This document shows, in pieces, positions 54,867 through 63,950 of a stretch of DNA of 64,000 nt. The notes below the pieces were generated by a model, which did no database searches, had not been told where the DNA came from, and saw only the letters and a program-made list of their open reading frames with translations. Both the position numbers and the translations under genes were made by a program. Where the stretch lies: NCBI RefSeq assembly GCF_003574465.1, contig NZ_QOWC01000019.1, positions 1 through 64,000 on the forward strand, written 5' to 3'. Source of the DNA: Methylobacterium crusticola. Lineage in GTDB: Bacteria; Pseudomonadota; Alphaproteobacteria; Rhizobiales; Beijerinckiaceae. Numbering within the stretch: the stretch's first letter is position 1; the number at the start of each line of letters is the position of its first letter.

Positions 54867-57251
54867 ATGATGACGTTCGTTGGCTGCCTCGTGGACACGC
54901 ACGACGTCCGGCTCGCCGCCCTGGCGATCGTCATCTGCGCCCTCGCGGCGTTCACGGCGACCGGTCTGCTGTGCCACGCGCGCCGGTCCGCGCCGCGGCT
55001 GCGGGTGGCCTGGCTGCTCGTCGCGGCGCTCGCCGGCGGCTCGGGCATCTGGGCGACCCACTTCATCGCCATGCTGGCCTTCTCTCCCGGCCTGCCGAGC
55101 GGCTACGACGTCAGCCTGACGGCCTTCTCCCTTCTGCTCGCGGTGGTGCTGGTCGGGGGCGGCTTCGCGGTCGCGGCGGCGTCCGAGGAGGCCTGGGCCG
55201 GCTGGCTCGGCGGGGCGGTCGTCGGCGGCGGCATCGCGGCCATGCACTACACCGGCATGGCCGCCTACCAGGTCGCGGGCCGCTTCGCCTGGGACCCGGT
55301 CCCCGCCGCCGCCTCCGTCGTGGTCGGCCTGCTGCTCGCGAGTCTCGCCATGCTCGGCACCCGGCGCCGCACGAATGCGGCGGGGCGGACCTGCGGGGCG
55401 CTGCTCCTGCTGCTCGCCATCTGCGGCCACCACTTCACCGCCATGGGCGCCGTCACGATCACGCCCGACCCGGCGGTCGCGGTCGCCGAGACCGCCGTCC
55501 CGACCCGCTGGCTCGCCGGCGCGGTCGCGCTGGCGAGCTTCGCGATCCTGCTGCTCGCCGGCGCCGCGCTCGCCCTCGACGTGCGCGAGCGCCGCCACGC
55601 CGCCGTCGAGCGCGAGCGCCTGCGCAGCCTCGCCAACGCCGCCGTCGAGGGGCTCGTCGTCTGCGCCGGCGACCTCGTCGTGAGCGCCAACGACAGCTTC
55701 GCGGCGCTGGTCGGCCTCGCGGCGGGCCAGATCGCCGGCTCCCCGCTCTCGGCCTACCTGCCCGGCGCCGCCGTGCAGCTCGCCCTGGCGACCCGGCTCG
55801 AGCACCCCGTCGAGGCGCACCTGCTCCTGCCCGACGGCACCGCTCTGCCGGTGGAGCTGATCGTGCGGCCGGTCGCGTACGCGAGCCAGCCGCACTACGC
55901 CGTAGCGGTGCGCGACCTGCGGGCGCGGCGCCTGGCCGAGGGGCGGATCCACTTCCTGGCCCACCACGATCCCCTGACCGGCCTGGCGAACCGCGCGAGC
56001 TTCAACGAGCGCCTCGACCAGGCCATGCGCGTGGCCGAGGCGGCGGGCGGCAAGCTGGCGGTGCTCTGCCTCGACCTCGACCGCTTCAAGGACGTGAACG
56101 ATCTCCACGGCCACGCCGCCGGCGACGCCGTGCTCGAATCCCTCGGCCGGACCGTCGCGGGCCTGCTCGACGGGACGCAGATGATGGCGCGGCTCGGGGG
56201 CGACGAGTTCGCGGTGCTCACGCCCTGCGCGCACGCCGAGGCGGCGGGCCGCCTGGCCCGGCAGATCATCGGGCAGCTCGCCAGCCCGCCGGACCCGTCC
56301 ACCCCCCAGGTGACGACGAGCGTCGGCATCGCGGTCTACCCGGACGACGCGCGCGAGCGCACCGCCCTGCTCACCTGCGCGGACGCGGCGCTCCACCGGG
56401 CCAAGAGCGAGGGGCGGGGCACCTGCCGCTTCTTCGATCCGGCGATCGGCGCGGAGATCCGCGAGCGCCGGCAGCTCGAGCACGACCTGCGCCACGCCGT
56501 GGCGCGCGCCGAGCTGGAGCTGGTCTACCAGCCCCAGGCCCGGGTCGAGACCGGGGCGGTGATCGGGTTCGAGGCGCTGCTGCGCTGGCGTCACCCCGAG
56601 CGCGGCACGGTCTCGCCCGCGGTCTTCATCCCGATCGCCGAGGAGAGCGGCGCTATCCTGGCCATCGGCGAGTGGGCCTTGCGCGAGGCCTGCCGCGAGG
56701 CGGCGACCTGGACCGGGTCCGCGAGCGTCGCGGTCAACGTCTCGGCGGTGCAGATCCACGGGCCCCACTTCGCCCGGCTCGTGCACGAGGTGCTGTTCCA
56801 GTCGGGCCTGGAGCCGCGGCGCCTCGAGATCGAGGTCACCGAGACCGCCCTGATCCGCGACCCGGCCCGCGCGCTCCACACCCTGCGCAGCATCAAGGCC
56901 CTGGGCGTCACGGTCGCGATGGACGATTTCGGCACCGGCTACTCGTCGCTGTCGAACCTGCGCACGTTCCCGTTCGACAAGATCAAGATCGACGGCTCCT
57001 TCGTCCGGTCGGTGCACAGCAACGCCCAGGCGGCCGCGATCGTGCGCTCGGTGCTGGGGCTCGGGCGCGGCCTCGGGCTGCCGGTGGTGGCGGAGGGCGT
57101 CGAGACGGCCGAGGAGCTGCGCTTCCTCGCCCAGGAGTGCTGCGACGCGGCGCAGGGCTACCTCATCGGTCGCCCGGCTCCCATCGGGCAGTTCGCGCAG
57201 CACACCCACGGCGGGGGCCGCGTGCCGCCGACACCGGCCGAGGCCGCCTGA
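54867..57251 (+). CDS. MHYT-PAS-like-GGDEF-EAL bifunctional c-di-GMP protein
   Basis: A 794-residue inner-membrane signalling protein. The MHYT sensor (about residues 1-240, seven helices) has its motifs in THFIAML, MHYTGMA and HHFTAMG, thought to bind copper and sense gas or redox. A PAS-like linker follows near residue 255. The GGDEF domain has an intact signature (G444-F448) and the EAL domain an intact E569-A-L, with DDFGTGYSSL and EGVET also kept. Both synthesis and breakdown of c-di-GMP are thus possible. It appears monocistronic. Confidence 0.96.
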   Translation: MMTFVGCLVDTHDVRLAALAIVICALAAFTATGLLCHARRSAPRLRVAWLLVAALAGGSGIWATHFIAMLAFSPGLPSGYDVSLTAFSLLLAVVLVGGGFAVAAASEEAWAGWLGGAVVGGGIAAMHYTGMAAYQVAGRFAWDPVPAAASVVVGLLLASLAMLGTRRRTNAAGRTCGALLLLLAICGHHFTAMGAVTITPDPAVAVAETAVPTRWLAGAVALASFAILLLAGAALALDVRERRHAAVERERLRSLANAAVEGLVVCAGDLVVSANDSFAALVGLAAGQIAGSPLSAYLPGAAVQLALATRLEHPVEAHLLLPDGTALPVELIVRPVAYASQPHYAVAVRDLRARRLAEGRIHFLAHHDPLTGLANRASFNERLDQAMRVAEAAGGKLAVLCLDLDRFKDVNDLHGHAAGDAVLESLGRTVAGLLDGTQMMARLGGDEFAVLTPCAHAEAAGRLARQIIGQLASPPDPSTPQVTTSVGIAVYPDDARERTALLTCADAALHRAKSEGRGTCRFFDPAIGAEIRERRQLEHDLRHAVARAELELVYQPQARVETGAVIGFEALLRWRHPERGTVSPAVFIPIAEESGAILAIGEWALREACREAATWTGSASVAVNVSAVQIHGPHFARLVHEVLFQSGLEPRRLEIEVTETALIRDPARALHTLRSIKALGVTVAMDDFGTGYSSLSNLRTFPFDKIKIDGSFVRSVHSNAQAAAIVRSVLGLGRGLGLPVVAEGVETAEELRFLAQECCDAAQGYLIGRPAPIGQFAQHTHGGGRVPPTPAEAA

Positions 57252-57517
57252 CCGGCGCGGAGGTCTCTCGCGCGCGCCGCCCGGGGCACGGGGAGGGGGC
57301 TCGTGCGCGCCGCGCCCGGGCTTCAGCCGCCCCCCGCCGCGCCGGCCCCTGCCCGGGATCGACCGCCCGCACGCTCCGCCGCGCGGACGGGCGCGGCCCC
57401 GACGCCGCCACCGTGCACCGGAGCCGCGCGGCGGCCGCCCGGGACGGGGTTGCGGCCCGTTTACGAATGGTTAAGCTTAAGGGGTGACGCTCGCCGGCAA
57501 CATCCAAGGATATTCGC

Positions 57518-57658
57518 ATGGCTTCGATCCGGATCCGGCCGACCCAGGACGGCACCTACACGCTCTACCGCAACGGCGACGCGGTCAGTTCCGGCCTGAC
57601 CCGCGAGCAGGCCGACCAGCTCGCGCTCATCCTCCGGTGCATCGCCCCCGGGAGCTGA
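57518..57658 (+). CDS. Small 46-residue protein
   Basis: ATG 57518 has AAGGA 7 nt upstream. The protein reads as a beta-hairpin (IRIRPTQDGTYTLYRNGDAV) plus a helix (SGLTREQADQLALILRCI). This looks folded rather than random, and codon use fits real genes. Family unknown. A TTAAGCTTAA palindrome sits about 40 nt upstream. Confidence 0.6.
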   Translation: MASIRIRPTQDGTYTLYRNGDAVSSGLTREQADQLALILRCIAPGS

Positions 57659-57778
57659 GCCGGGTCGGCCGCACGACAGGATCGCGACGGACGATCCGCC
57701 CACGACCCACCCGCCACGAGGTGTCCCGCACGGCTGACGCAGCCGATCCCCGCACCCGAAACCGGCAGAGGAGCCGCC

Positions 57779-57985
57779 ATGAAGACCGCCTTCGCACAGG
57801 CCGTTCGGCTATCACGCATCTGGGCCCTCCCGGAGCGGAGATCGCGACGCTCCGACCCCGGCGTGCACCTGCCCCCGCGGGGAGCCGCGGAGCGAACGAC
57901 GGAGGATTGGGCCCGTCTCGGCGGCGGCCTCATCGACGCGTTTCCGACCGTCCGCTCGATCCGGCGCCACGGCCGTCCGGACTGA
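57779..57985 (+). CDS. Possible 68-residue basic protein
   Basis: ATG 57779 has GAGGAG 6 nt upstream. The protein is Arg-rich and ends TEDWARLGGGLIDAFPTVRS. It resembles the many short, basic, uncharacterised proteins of Methylobacteriaceae. Evidence is the ribosome-binding site and composition only. Confidence 0.4.
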   Translation: MKTAFAQAVRLSRIWALPERRSRRSDPGVHLPPRGAAERTTEDWARLGGGLIDAFPTVRSIRRHGRPD

Positions 57986-58074
57986 TCCGGCACCGAGGCC
58001 CCGCCCGGCGGACGCCTCACCCGGCCGACAGCCACGCCCGCCCGGCGGTCGATCCTTCGCCGGCCGACGGCCGC

Positions 58075-58112
58075 GCGCGAACTGAAATCATTGGCGCGAG
58101 CTGAAATCATTG
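58075..58112. repeat. Two tandem 19-bp repeats beside the tRNA
   Basis: GCGCGAACTGAAATCATTG (58075-58093) and the same with one A-to-G change (58094-58112), ending 8 nt before the tRNA 3' end. Confidence 0.75.
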
Positions 58113-58119
58113 GGAAGTT

Positions 58120-58196
58120 TGGCGCACCCGACACGATTCGAACGTGTGACCTTTGCCTTCGGAGGGCAACGCTCTATCCAGCTGAGCTACGGGTGC
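58120..58196 (-). tRNA. tRNA-Arg(CCG)
   Basis: The 77-nt cloverleaf reads leftwards: acceptor GCACCCG/CGGGTGC, D-arm GCTC/GAGC, anticodon stem TTGCC/GGCAA with loop CTCCGAA (anticodon CCG), T-arm with GTTCGAATC, discriminator G and an encoded CCA. It is intact. The composition of the sequence changes to lower GC on its 5' side. Confidence 0.95.
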
Positions 58197-58318
58197 TGAC
58201 CGCGGCCCCTCAGTAGCGCCTCTAAAATTCCTGATGCAGGCCAATCTGTTACGCCTATGAACATAGCGGCACGTGAGGCCCGTGCAAGGGGCCACGGATG
58301 GCACAATGGCCCAACCTC

Positions 58319-58346
58319 GTGTGACGCGGTGTGACACCGGTGTGAC
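58319..58346. repeat. Three GTGTGAC direct repeats, 10-11 nt apart
   Basis: GTGTGAC at 58319, 58329 and 58340. The spacing of about one helical turn places all copies on one DNA face, as for a protein-binding array. It lies between the tRNA and a small ORF. Confidence 0.5.
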
Positions 58347-58479
58347 AAGGATCGGCCTACACCCGATGGGCAGAGCACTACCGGGCCTTGCACCCAGGAG
58401 GTACTTCCCATTCGCTCATTGAATGGCCTCAGTGCCCATGTACGGTTGTCAGTCGCGTACTCGGACACAGGCACCCACA

Positions 58480-58704
58480 ATGTACCACGATCAACATACC
58501 TTGACCGTAGCCGACCTTCTTAAAACGAAGATACTGTCTCTTGACGACGTGAAGCGTAGTGCTGAAGCCATATTCGACGGCCAGAACAAGCTCCCGGTGA
58601 CAAGAGATGTCGCGATCAACCTCCCGCCTTTTTCGAGTCTGGAAGAAGATGTTCGAGAGGCGATTCTGAACGCGCTTCTGGCTGGACACGCAGTTAGACG
58701 CTAA
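58480..58704 (+). CDS. Hypothetical 74-residue protein
   Basis: A soluble, mixed-composition protein (TLTVADLLKTKILSLDDVKR, AEAIFDGQNKLPVTRDVAIN, LPPFSSLEEDVREAILNALL). Its GC is lower than in the rest of the window. An in-frame start at 58423 would add 19 unlike residues. Function unknown. Confidence 0.5.
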   Translation: MYHDQHTLTVADLLKTKILSLDDVKRSAEAIFDGQNKLPVTRDVAINLPPFSSLEEDVREAILNALLAGHAVRR

Positions 58705-58996
58705 ATTTCTCTGATTGCAGGGTCATGACCGATGATCTGACTACTTGGGCAAGCATTTAGATGTATATACCATTATTAGGATCGTGAATAATGCCTTGCA
58801 CTTCGTTCGAAGCGGCACTTCATGACGCTCGCATTCCTGCCCGGGAACAATCGTGACTTGCTTGTAATCAACGCATAGCTCAAGTGGCGGTCTGGCGCGG
58901 CTCACCTCCTGTGTTTCGTGCGGCAGCGCCCACGGCCACGAGTGAGACCGCCACCGCCTCCAGGCCGCCCGGGACGGATGTGCCAAAAACAGGATG

Positions 58997-59140
58997 TCAC
59001 TCACGTAAGGCACCCTCTGCGACACTGCCGGCCATGAGGACGAGTAACAACGCAATGGAAGCGGCGACACCCTTCCAGTTCAGCGGGTGAACCCGTCCGA
59101 GTTTGCCGGCTTTCAGCCATGGCACTTTCTCGTCCGTCAT
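58997..59140 (-). CDS. Small membrane protein, 47 residues, followed in frame by a second hydrophobic segment
   Basis: It reads MTDEKVPWLKAGKLGRVHPL then a transmembrane segment (VAASIALLLVLMAG) and stops at TGA 58997-58999. The same frame continues past the stop to 58880 with another hydrophobic stretch (LEAVAVSLVAVGAAA), as though a two-helix protein had gained a nonsense codon. The ribosome-binding site is weak. It could be an intact one-helix protein or a broken two-helix one. Confidence 0.45.
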   Translation of the reverse strand: MTDEKVPWLKAGKLGRVHPLNWKGVAASIALLLVLMAGSVAEGALRE

Positions 59141-59258
59141 GGTTGTAAGTCTGTCCCGTCAATGACGGGCAAGAGAAGCGGGTATCAGCCTCCGAGCAGG
59201 CTCCCACGCAGCTCATGCATGGCGTCATACTCAGCCGGCACTGGCGTGTCTCCCACAG

Positions 59259-59594
59259 CTACCCCTTCCCGCCCTGCACCACCCTGAGCCCTGCTAACCC
59301 CGGTGGCAGATCCGGCGGTCTCCTCGGCTTCTCCAGGTCCAGGAACTGCGCCCTGCACTTTGGCACGTACTGGCTCTTCTCCCGCCTATGTGAGCGCCAA
59401 GGGCAGTCCAGGGCGATCCGGTCCAGCACCTCATCCAATGCCATCTCGGGGCCGAACTTCGCCGCTAAACGGGCCAGCCTGTAACTGCCATGACGGTGGG
59501 GGCAGAGGGAGCAGGCCACCCGGACGACCACGTAGGGGTACGTGGCGAGGCAGCGAGGCTCCGGCGGCTCTTCAGGGTGCATCGTCCACAGCAC
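59259..59594 (-). CDS. Hypothetical protein with Cys/His cluster
   Basis: A 111-residue protein. CSLCPHRHGSYRLARLA forms a possible CxxC-type metal site; a further Cys is in ALDCPWR and another in VPKCRAQF, giving four potential zinc ligands. The pattern GPEMALDEVLDRIALDCPW looks like an ordered helix. Small proteins of this kind occur in Methylobacterium-type genomes, usually in accessory regions. Its start overlaps the end of the next gene upstream. Confidence 0.6.
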   Translation of the reverse strand: MLWTMHPEEPPEPRCLATYPYVVVRVACSLCPHRHGSYRLARLAAKFGPEMALDEVLDRIALDCPWRSHRREKSQYVPKCRAQFLDLEKPRRPPDLPPGLAGLRVVQGGKG

Positions 59595-59841
59595 CCCGCA
59601 CGTTGCCCTTGGAAATCACGCGACTGCGCTCACGGATGCGTCTCTCGGCTTCCATGAGGTCGGCCAGGGCGTCCGTAATGGCGCAGCGCAGGGCATGTGA
59701 TGGATCGCCTGACGTGATCCGAAGGTAGGCCGCGGCGATGGCTTCAACGGGGCAGGAAGTGGTGGTTTGAGGATCGAGTGGGGGAGCAGAGGGGTTTGAT
59801 GCAACTCCGGATGCTCTCGCCTGCATGGTGCTCGCCTCCAT
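59572..59841 (-). CDS. Hypothetical 89-residue protein
   Basis: A helical protein (VEAIAAAYLRITSGDPSHAL, ITDALADLMEAERRIRERSR) overlapping the Cys/His protein gene by about 20 nt in the same direction, so likely an operon. ATG 59841 or an internal ATG at 59826 could be the start. Function unknown. Confidence 0.55.
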   Translation of the reverse strand: MEASTMQARASGVASNPSAPPLDPQTTTSCPVEAIAAAYLRITSGDPSHALRCAITDALADLMEAERRIRERSRVISKGNVRGAVDDAP

Positions 59842-60357
59842 CCGAATCGATCAGAACGAAAAGAGAACACGCCACGGAGCCGATGGTTCGGTCACGGCGG
59901 TGCGTGATGCCAAACTTGCAGGGCAGGGCCGCAGGCCCTGACACATAGCAAGGTTGAGTTGCCGCCTCCCGTCGTGCCACAATGGGCGCCAGGCAGCGAG
60001 GAGTCACTCCTCGTTCAAAGGAATAGCAAAGTACCCACAAGGACGTGTGATGACCTGCCTCTGTGGAACGCCCGATCAGGCTCTGGAGAGAACGTGGGAT
60101 CCGGCTCGGCGCAGCTTCATAAACGTTCGGATGATTGATCCGGATGTCAAGGAGATGAATAGAACCGCGTTCGTGCGCTCTATGATTGTTGCCTGACCGC
60201 TATTTGGTTCATACGGCCAGAGCATTCGGCAGGAGAGGCACTCAGGAACGGCAAAGGACACCTCTGAGCACTTTGTAGCCCGAAGTCAATCATGCCAATC
60301 CTGGGTTTCACTGAGGCAATCCTGTACGTGATTGCAGCCGGGCTCGCCTCATCAAGC
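59842..60357. other. Gap without clear gene
   Basis: This 516-nt region of mixed composition contains a 17-nt palindrome, CGAGGAGT-C-ACTCCTCG, around 59998-60014. Short ORFs exist (for example the frame ending at 60196) but lack ribosome-binding sites. Confidence 0.5.
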
Positions 60358-61881
60358 TCACTGACAAGCTACCAAACCACTCATACCCTTCGCCGTATCA
60401 GCTAGATCAGGCGGATCGAGCTTAATGCCGGACGAAGTGCCTGTCTTAATGCCGATCTGATTCGAGTCGAGGAAGCTTACCAACGCACTGCTCTTTATTG
60501 CGAAGTTGATGTTTTGGGCAAAGTCACCCGAAGCGGCCGCCATCTTGATGACATTCAGCTTCGCGGCGACTACGCCAATGACATTACCGTAGTTGTCGAG
60601 GAGTGGCCCACCTGAGTTACCTTGTTGGACAGGGGCAGAGATCTGATAGTAGCGGCTGTCATCGCCTATCCCTGCTAGAGCAGTAACATTCCCGATCGTG
60701 AAATTTCCGGAACTCGCTAGTATGTCGGTGTGGGGGTAGCCGAATACTGCTACTCCCTCTCCCAGCCGAGTTCCTGTTCGCAACGAGGCGAACTTGTAAC
60801 CCGTGCCGTTTTCTACGGAGAGCAGGGCCAAATCATTCGCGTTATCAGTTGCGACCACCCGTGCTTTATGAGGAGGCTTGTTGTCGTTAAGTTTGACCAC
60901 TACGACTTTGCAGTCCTTGATGACGTGTGCGTTCGTAACGAGATTGCCCGCGCCGTCGACAAAGAAGCCGGTCCCCGTTGAGATTCCTTTTTCCTCCGCT
61001 TTCGGAGTTACAGGCGGGACGGGTGCAGGTGTCACGCTCATAGGAGGTGTGGCCTGGATGGGCGGGTTGTCGTTTCGAACCGGCTCCTGTGCCTTTAAGG
61101 CGGGCGCTAAAGCAACCTGCGGAGTGGTCTGGCTTCTCCCTGGAGGATCGACCATTGGCCGGCCATTCATGACCGACCCGAGGGAGGCAGACATCAGGAT
61201 CGCAACACGCTCTCCGTTCACGTTGCCGCGTGCATTCTCCCAAAAGAGGCTGAATCCGAGAATGCCGTCGCCATCTTGGTGATAGCGTAGGTACTCATCT
61301 CGACCATTCGGCGAAGTAGCCGAGACGACGAACCAACCATCTTTGATAACACTGTAATGAACGGCGAAACCCTCGCGCCGCTTCCGATCAAGTATGCTTG
61401 CATACGCTGCTTCAAGATCGGTCTCCCGGAAGTAGCTGTAAGATACCTTGAGTCTTTCTGCGTCGTCTTGAAATGTTAACCCCCTCTTGTTCGGATGTGG
61501 CCGCAAACCTAGTCCTTGAGGTATCCAGATCTGCCGATCTCTCCCGGGATGTGCAATCAGCCGGAAGTCCCACTCGTTTAGCAGGGGTGAAGCAACATCA
61601 AATAGCCGATCGGATGTAACGCCAGTCAGTATTCCATTTGGCCAAAGACCTTTCTCCTCCTGAAATCTTTTCAATGCCCCAAAAGTACGTAATCCAAAGC
61701 TCTCAGTAGGAACAGAGTTTTGATATCCGCTTGCGATCAACAGAACTTGTGTGATTACTCTGGTGCGGAAATCAAGAGCGTTGAAGACTGTCTCAGCCGC
61801 CGTAAAGTCAAGCGACCTGACTTGTGCGCTTGCTAGTGAGATTGCTAAGATGGTGGCGATAGCGAGCGCAGCAAGGCGCAT
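60358..61881 (-). CDS. Exported trypsin-like serine protease (S1C) with peptidoglycan-binding-like N-terminus
   Basis: A 507-residue protein with a Sec signal (MRLAALAIATILAISLASA). The next 80 residues include FGLRTFGALKRFQEEKGLWP and GILTGVTSDRLFD, which look like a peptidoglycan-binding-1 repeat. After a central domain and Pro-rich linker, residues 300-460 form a trypsin-like domain with His319 (TNAHVI), Asp350 (NANDLALL) and Ser423 (QGNSGGPL). No PDZ domain follows, unlike DegP. GC is lower than the genome average, so transfer is likely. It should act in the periplasm or wall. Confidence 0.88.
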   Translation of the reverse strand: MRLAALAIATILAISLASAQVRSLDFTAAETVFNALDFRTRVITQVLLIASGYQNSVPTESFGLRTFGALKRFQEEKGLWPNGILTGVTSDRLFDVASPLLNEWDFRLIAHPGRDRQIWIPQGLGLRPHPNKRGLTFQDDAERLKVSYSYFRETDLEAAYASILDRKRREGFAVHYSVIKDGWFVVSATSPNGRDEYLRYHQDGDGILGFSLFWENARGNVNGERVAILMSASLGSVMNGRPMVDPPGRSQTTPQVALAPALKAQEPVRNDNPPIQATPPMSVTPAPVPPVTPKAEEKGISTGTGFFVDGAGNLVTNAHVIKDCKVVVVKLNDNKPPHKARVVATDNANDLALLSVENGTGYKFASLRTGTRLGEGVAVFGYPHTDILASSGNFTIGNVTALAGIGDDSRYYQISAPVQQGNSGGPLLDNYGNVIGVVAAKLNVIKMAAASGDFAQNINFAIKSSALVSFLDSNQIGIKTGTSSGIKLDPPDLADTAKGMSGLVACQ

Positions 61882-63026
61882 GAGCTTCGGTCTCCAGAAA
61901 CCACTAGCGCATCTATAAAGCGGATGCCATCAGCGTCAAAGGGGATAACAGGGACAAGGCTTCTACGTAGTCAATACGCACAGAAACGCGTTGGGTTTGG
62001 CGCCGAGCCGCAGTGACGTCAAGCGTGACGGAGACAGCAATAGGCAAGCGCCGCCCTTCTTATCCGTTCGCCAACGGCCGAGATGCCAATCAGGTGCCTG
62101 AGCACCCGAGCCAACCTAGGGCTCTACAGGGATGCTCCTGTGGGCGGGTGTCGCCCGGGATATTCATGGTCGAGGAGGCGACAACTACGGGTCCCGATTT
62201 CGCCTAAACTAGGATCGTACACACTTTATTCTACCGAAATCAACGCAGATCCATACCCAAATCATCTTAAATCATTTCCGAATTAGTAAAAATGAACGAG
62301 AGAGTGACGCAGACTCCTTATTTCTCATTGGTACCTCTTCCACTGACACTCTAGCACTACTTTGGCAGGTTGAAGGGACGACAGGATGGAGCGGAGGGTT
62401 CGCCTGGTAGGATGATCCAGCGCGGGAGGTCGCGCTGGCAGCGGGCGATGACTGGCGCGGAGACCTGTCCCGCTGGCTGCAGCCGGTCCTGACGATCCTG
62501 TCGCATCCAGCCCGCTGCATCCAGGGGCCGGGATGCAAGAAGACCGCATCAAAGCGGAACGATCATTCCAGTCCCGGCTTGCTCGGCGTGGTCCAGCTTA
62601 AGACATCCTTTCGTTCGCCAGAGCCGGCGAAGAAACCGCTGAGTTGTGGTAGTAGCCAGGAGATGTCCCTGCCATTCCCGAGCCAAGCCGGGGCTCCAAA
62701 CGGACAATCTTAGCAGCCGCTGCGCGTTGCCAACGACGTGACCTCGGCGACTATGAGAGCAGCCGTTGCACGATCTTGCATCATGTGAAGGTATCGATCG
62801 CGTTCACCCCCAGCGACATCCAATCGTGGGCTAAAGGCTTTGACGTTTGACGATCTTACGTTTATCTGTTATCCTTGAAGACGTGAACTCATTTTCTATT
62901 CACATTTGCTAGGCTAAGAGGGCTCCTGGAGCCGCTACATACGCAGTTAGATGATATTTATCGTCGGGTTCACCTATGTGCATCGTGTTGTAGCGCAGCC
63001 GGTATCGCCGTACGGAGATCATCCAA
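61882..63026. other. Non-coding stretch with a transposase remnant
   Basis: This 1,145-nt stretch of low GC has many short frames, none convincing. At 62430-62540 a frame resembles the start of an IS701-type transposase (listed separately). The rest reads as decayed DNA plus the promoter of the zincin-like gene. Confidence 0.55.
62430..62540 (+). pseudogene. Remnant of an IS701-type transposase N-terminus
   Basis: A short run with GDDWRGDLSRWLQPVLTIL followed by SHPAR resembles the DWR-ELxRWLAPFLxxLGHxARR start of IS701-family transposases. It then loses homology, and no terminal repeats are seen. The call rests on about 25 residues. Confidence 0.35.
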
Positions 63027-63599
63027 ATGATTGCTCTAGATATTCAGCTTTTTGCAACTGCGGACGCTCGATGGCAGGAAGTCTGCGATAAGTTTATAGC
63101 CGGAGCCAACTATCAGTTTGCTAGCTATGATCTGGTGGTAAAGCCATATCCAAGTCGGCCAAATTACCGGCCGATGACCATCCCACAATTCGCACCGGTG
63201 CGGGATGGTTATGGCGAACCCGAGAAGCTCCGCTTGGCAGCGCAGAAAGCTTACCCGAGCAGTCGCGGAATACCAGTAATCTTCTGCTACCTCTCTGATG
63301 GGGCAGGTCTCACCATTCAAGCCGGAGACAATGACGCAAACAGAACCGCCTCATGGCCGAGCTACATCTTGATCGACTCTCGACATCGCAATCCGCAAAA
63401 CGAGGTTCTAGCGCATGAACTCATACATGCGGCCGGCTACTCGGGCGATACTGACAAGTTTGGTGATATATATCTGCACGATAAAGATCCAAGCAGCATC
63501 ATGCGCATTATCCCACCGGGCGGAGGCAGCAAGATCGTTTCAGTAGAGGAAAAGCATGCTGTATCTCTCCGCAATTCTTACTTCGCCCGTCCCATTTAG
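63027..63599 (+). CDS. Zincin-like HExxH protein upstream of hcp
   Basis: A 190-residue protein. The zinc-peptidase helix is VLAHELIHAAGYSGD with His130, Glu131 and His134; the Asp or later His could be the third ligand. YILIDSRHRNPQNEVLAHE precedes it, as in many short bacterial metallopeptidases. No signal peptide is present. GC is clearly low. GGAG lies about 11 nt before ATG 63027. The next gene to the right is hcp, so a type VI-delivered toxin is one reading; a wall or self-processing peptidase is another. Confidence 0.6.
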   Translation: MIALDIQLFATADARWQEVCDKFIAGANYQFASYDLVVKPYPSRPNYRPMTIPQFAPVRDGYGEPEKLRLAAQKAYPSSRGIPVIFCYLSDGAGLTIQAGDNDANRTASWPSYILIDSRHRNPQNEVLAHELIHAAGYSGDTDKFGDIYLHDKDPSSIMRIIPPGGGSKIVSVEEKHAVSLRNSYFARPI

Positions 63600-63950
63600 T
63601 TTTATCATAAACCGTCTTCCTATTCACATCTGATTTAATCACAAAATTGCTGGATATTTAGGAAATCATACAAGCGATGCCGCCCGGAGCTTGGAACACT
63701 GCGCAACTCTCGGAACAGAGCGGTCTAATGAATTTCCACTCGGCTAGGTCATTTAAAAATTTCTCATTCGCCGCATCGGTCGACCGGGGTTGCTCATGCA
63801 TCACTCTGAAATCATGAGCTAGAGCTTGCCAGACAGCTGTCACTCATAGGTTTCAGTAACAAACAGGTAGCGGCTCGTGTGCGGAAACGCACCTGCGATC
63901 GCACCAATTTCGACCAGGATGATGACTGCCACTATCTATGGAGACGTCCA
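63600..63950. other. Leader region of hcp
   Basis: This 351-nt AT-rich region carries the hcp promoter. A 61-codon leftward frame (63658-63843, GTG start) exists but lacks a clear ribosome-binding site and is not called. Confidence 0.5.

Noticed and set aside
54801-57209. 802-codon minus-strand frame opposite the GGDEF-EAL gene
   Set aside because: Shadow of a gene with intact domains on the plus strand.
58741-59070. 109-codon minus-strand ORF
   Set aside because: It overlaps the better-supported small membrane protein in another frame and has random composition.
62013-62538. Several 60-90 codon ORFs on both strands
   Set aside because: No ribosome-binding sites and no protein-like composition; they lie in decayed low-GC DNA.
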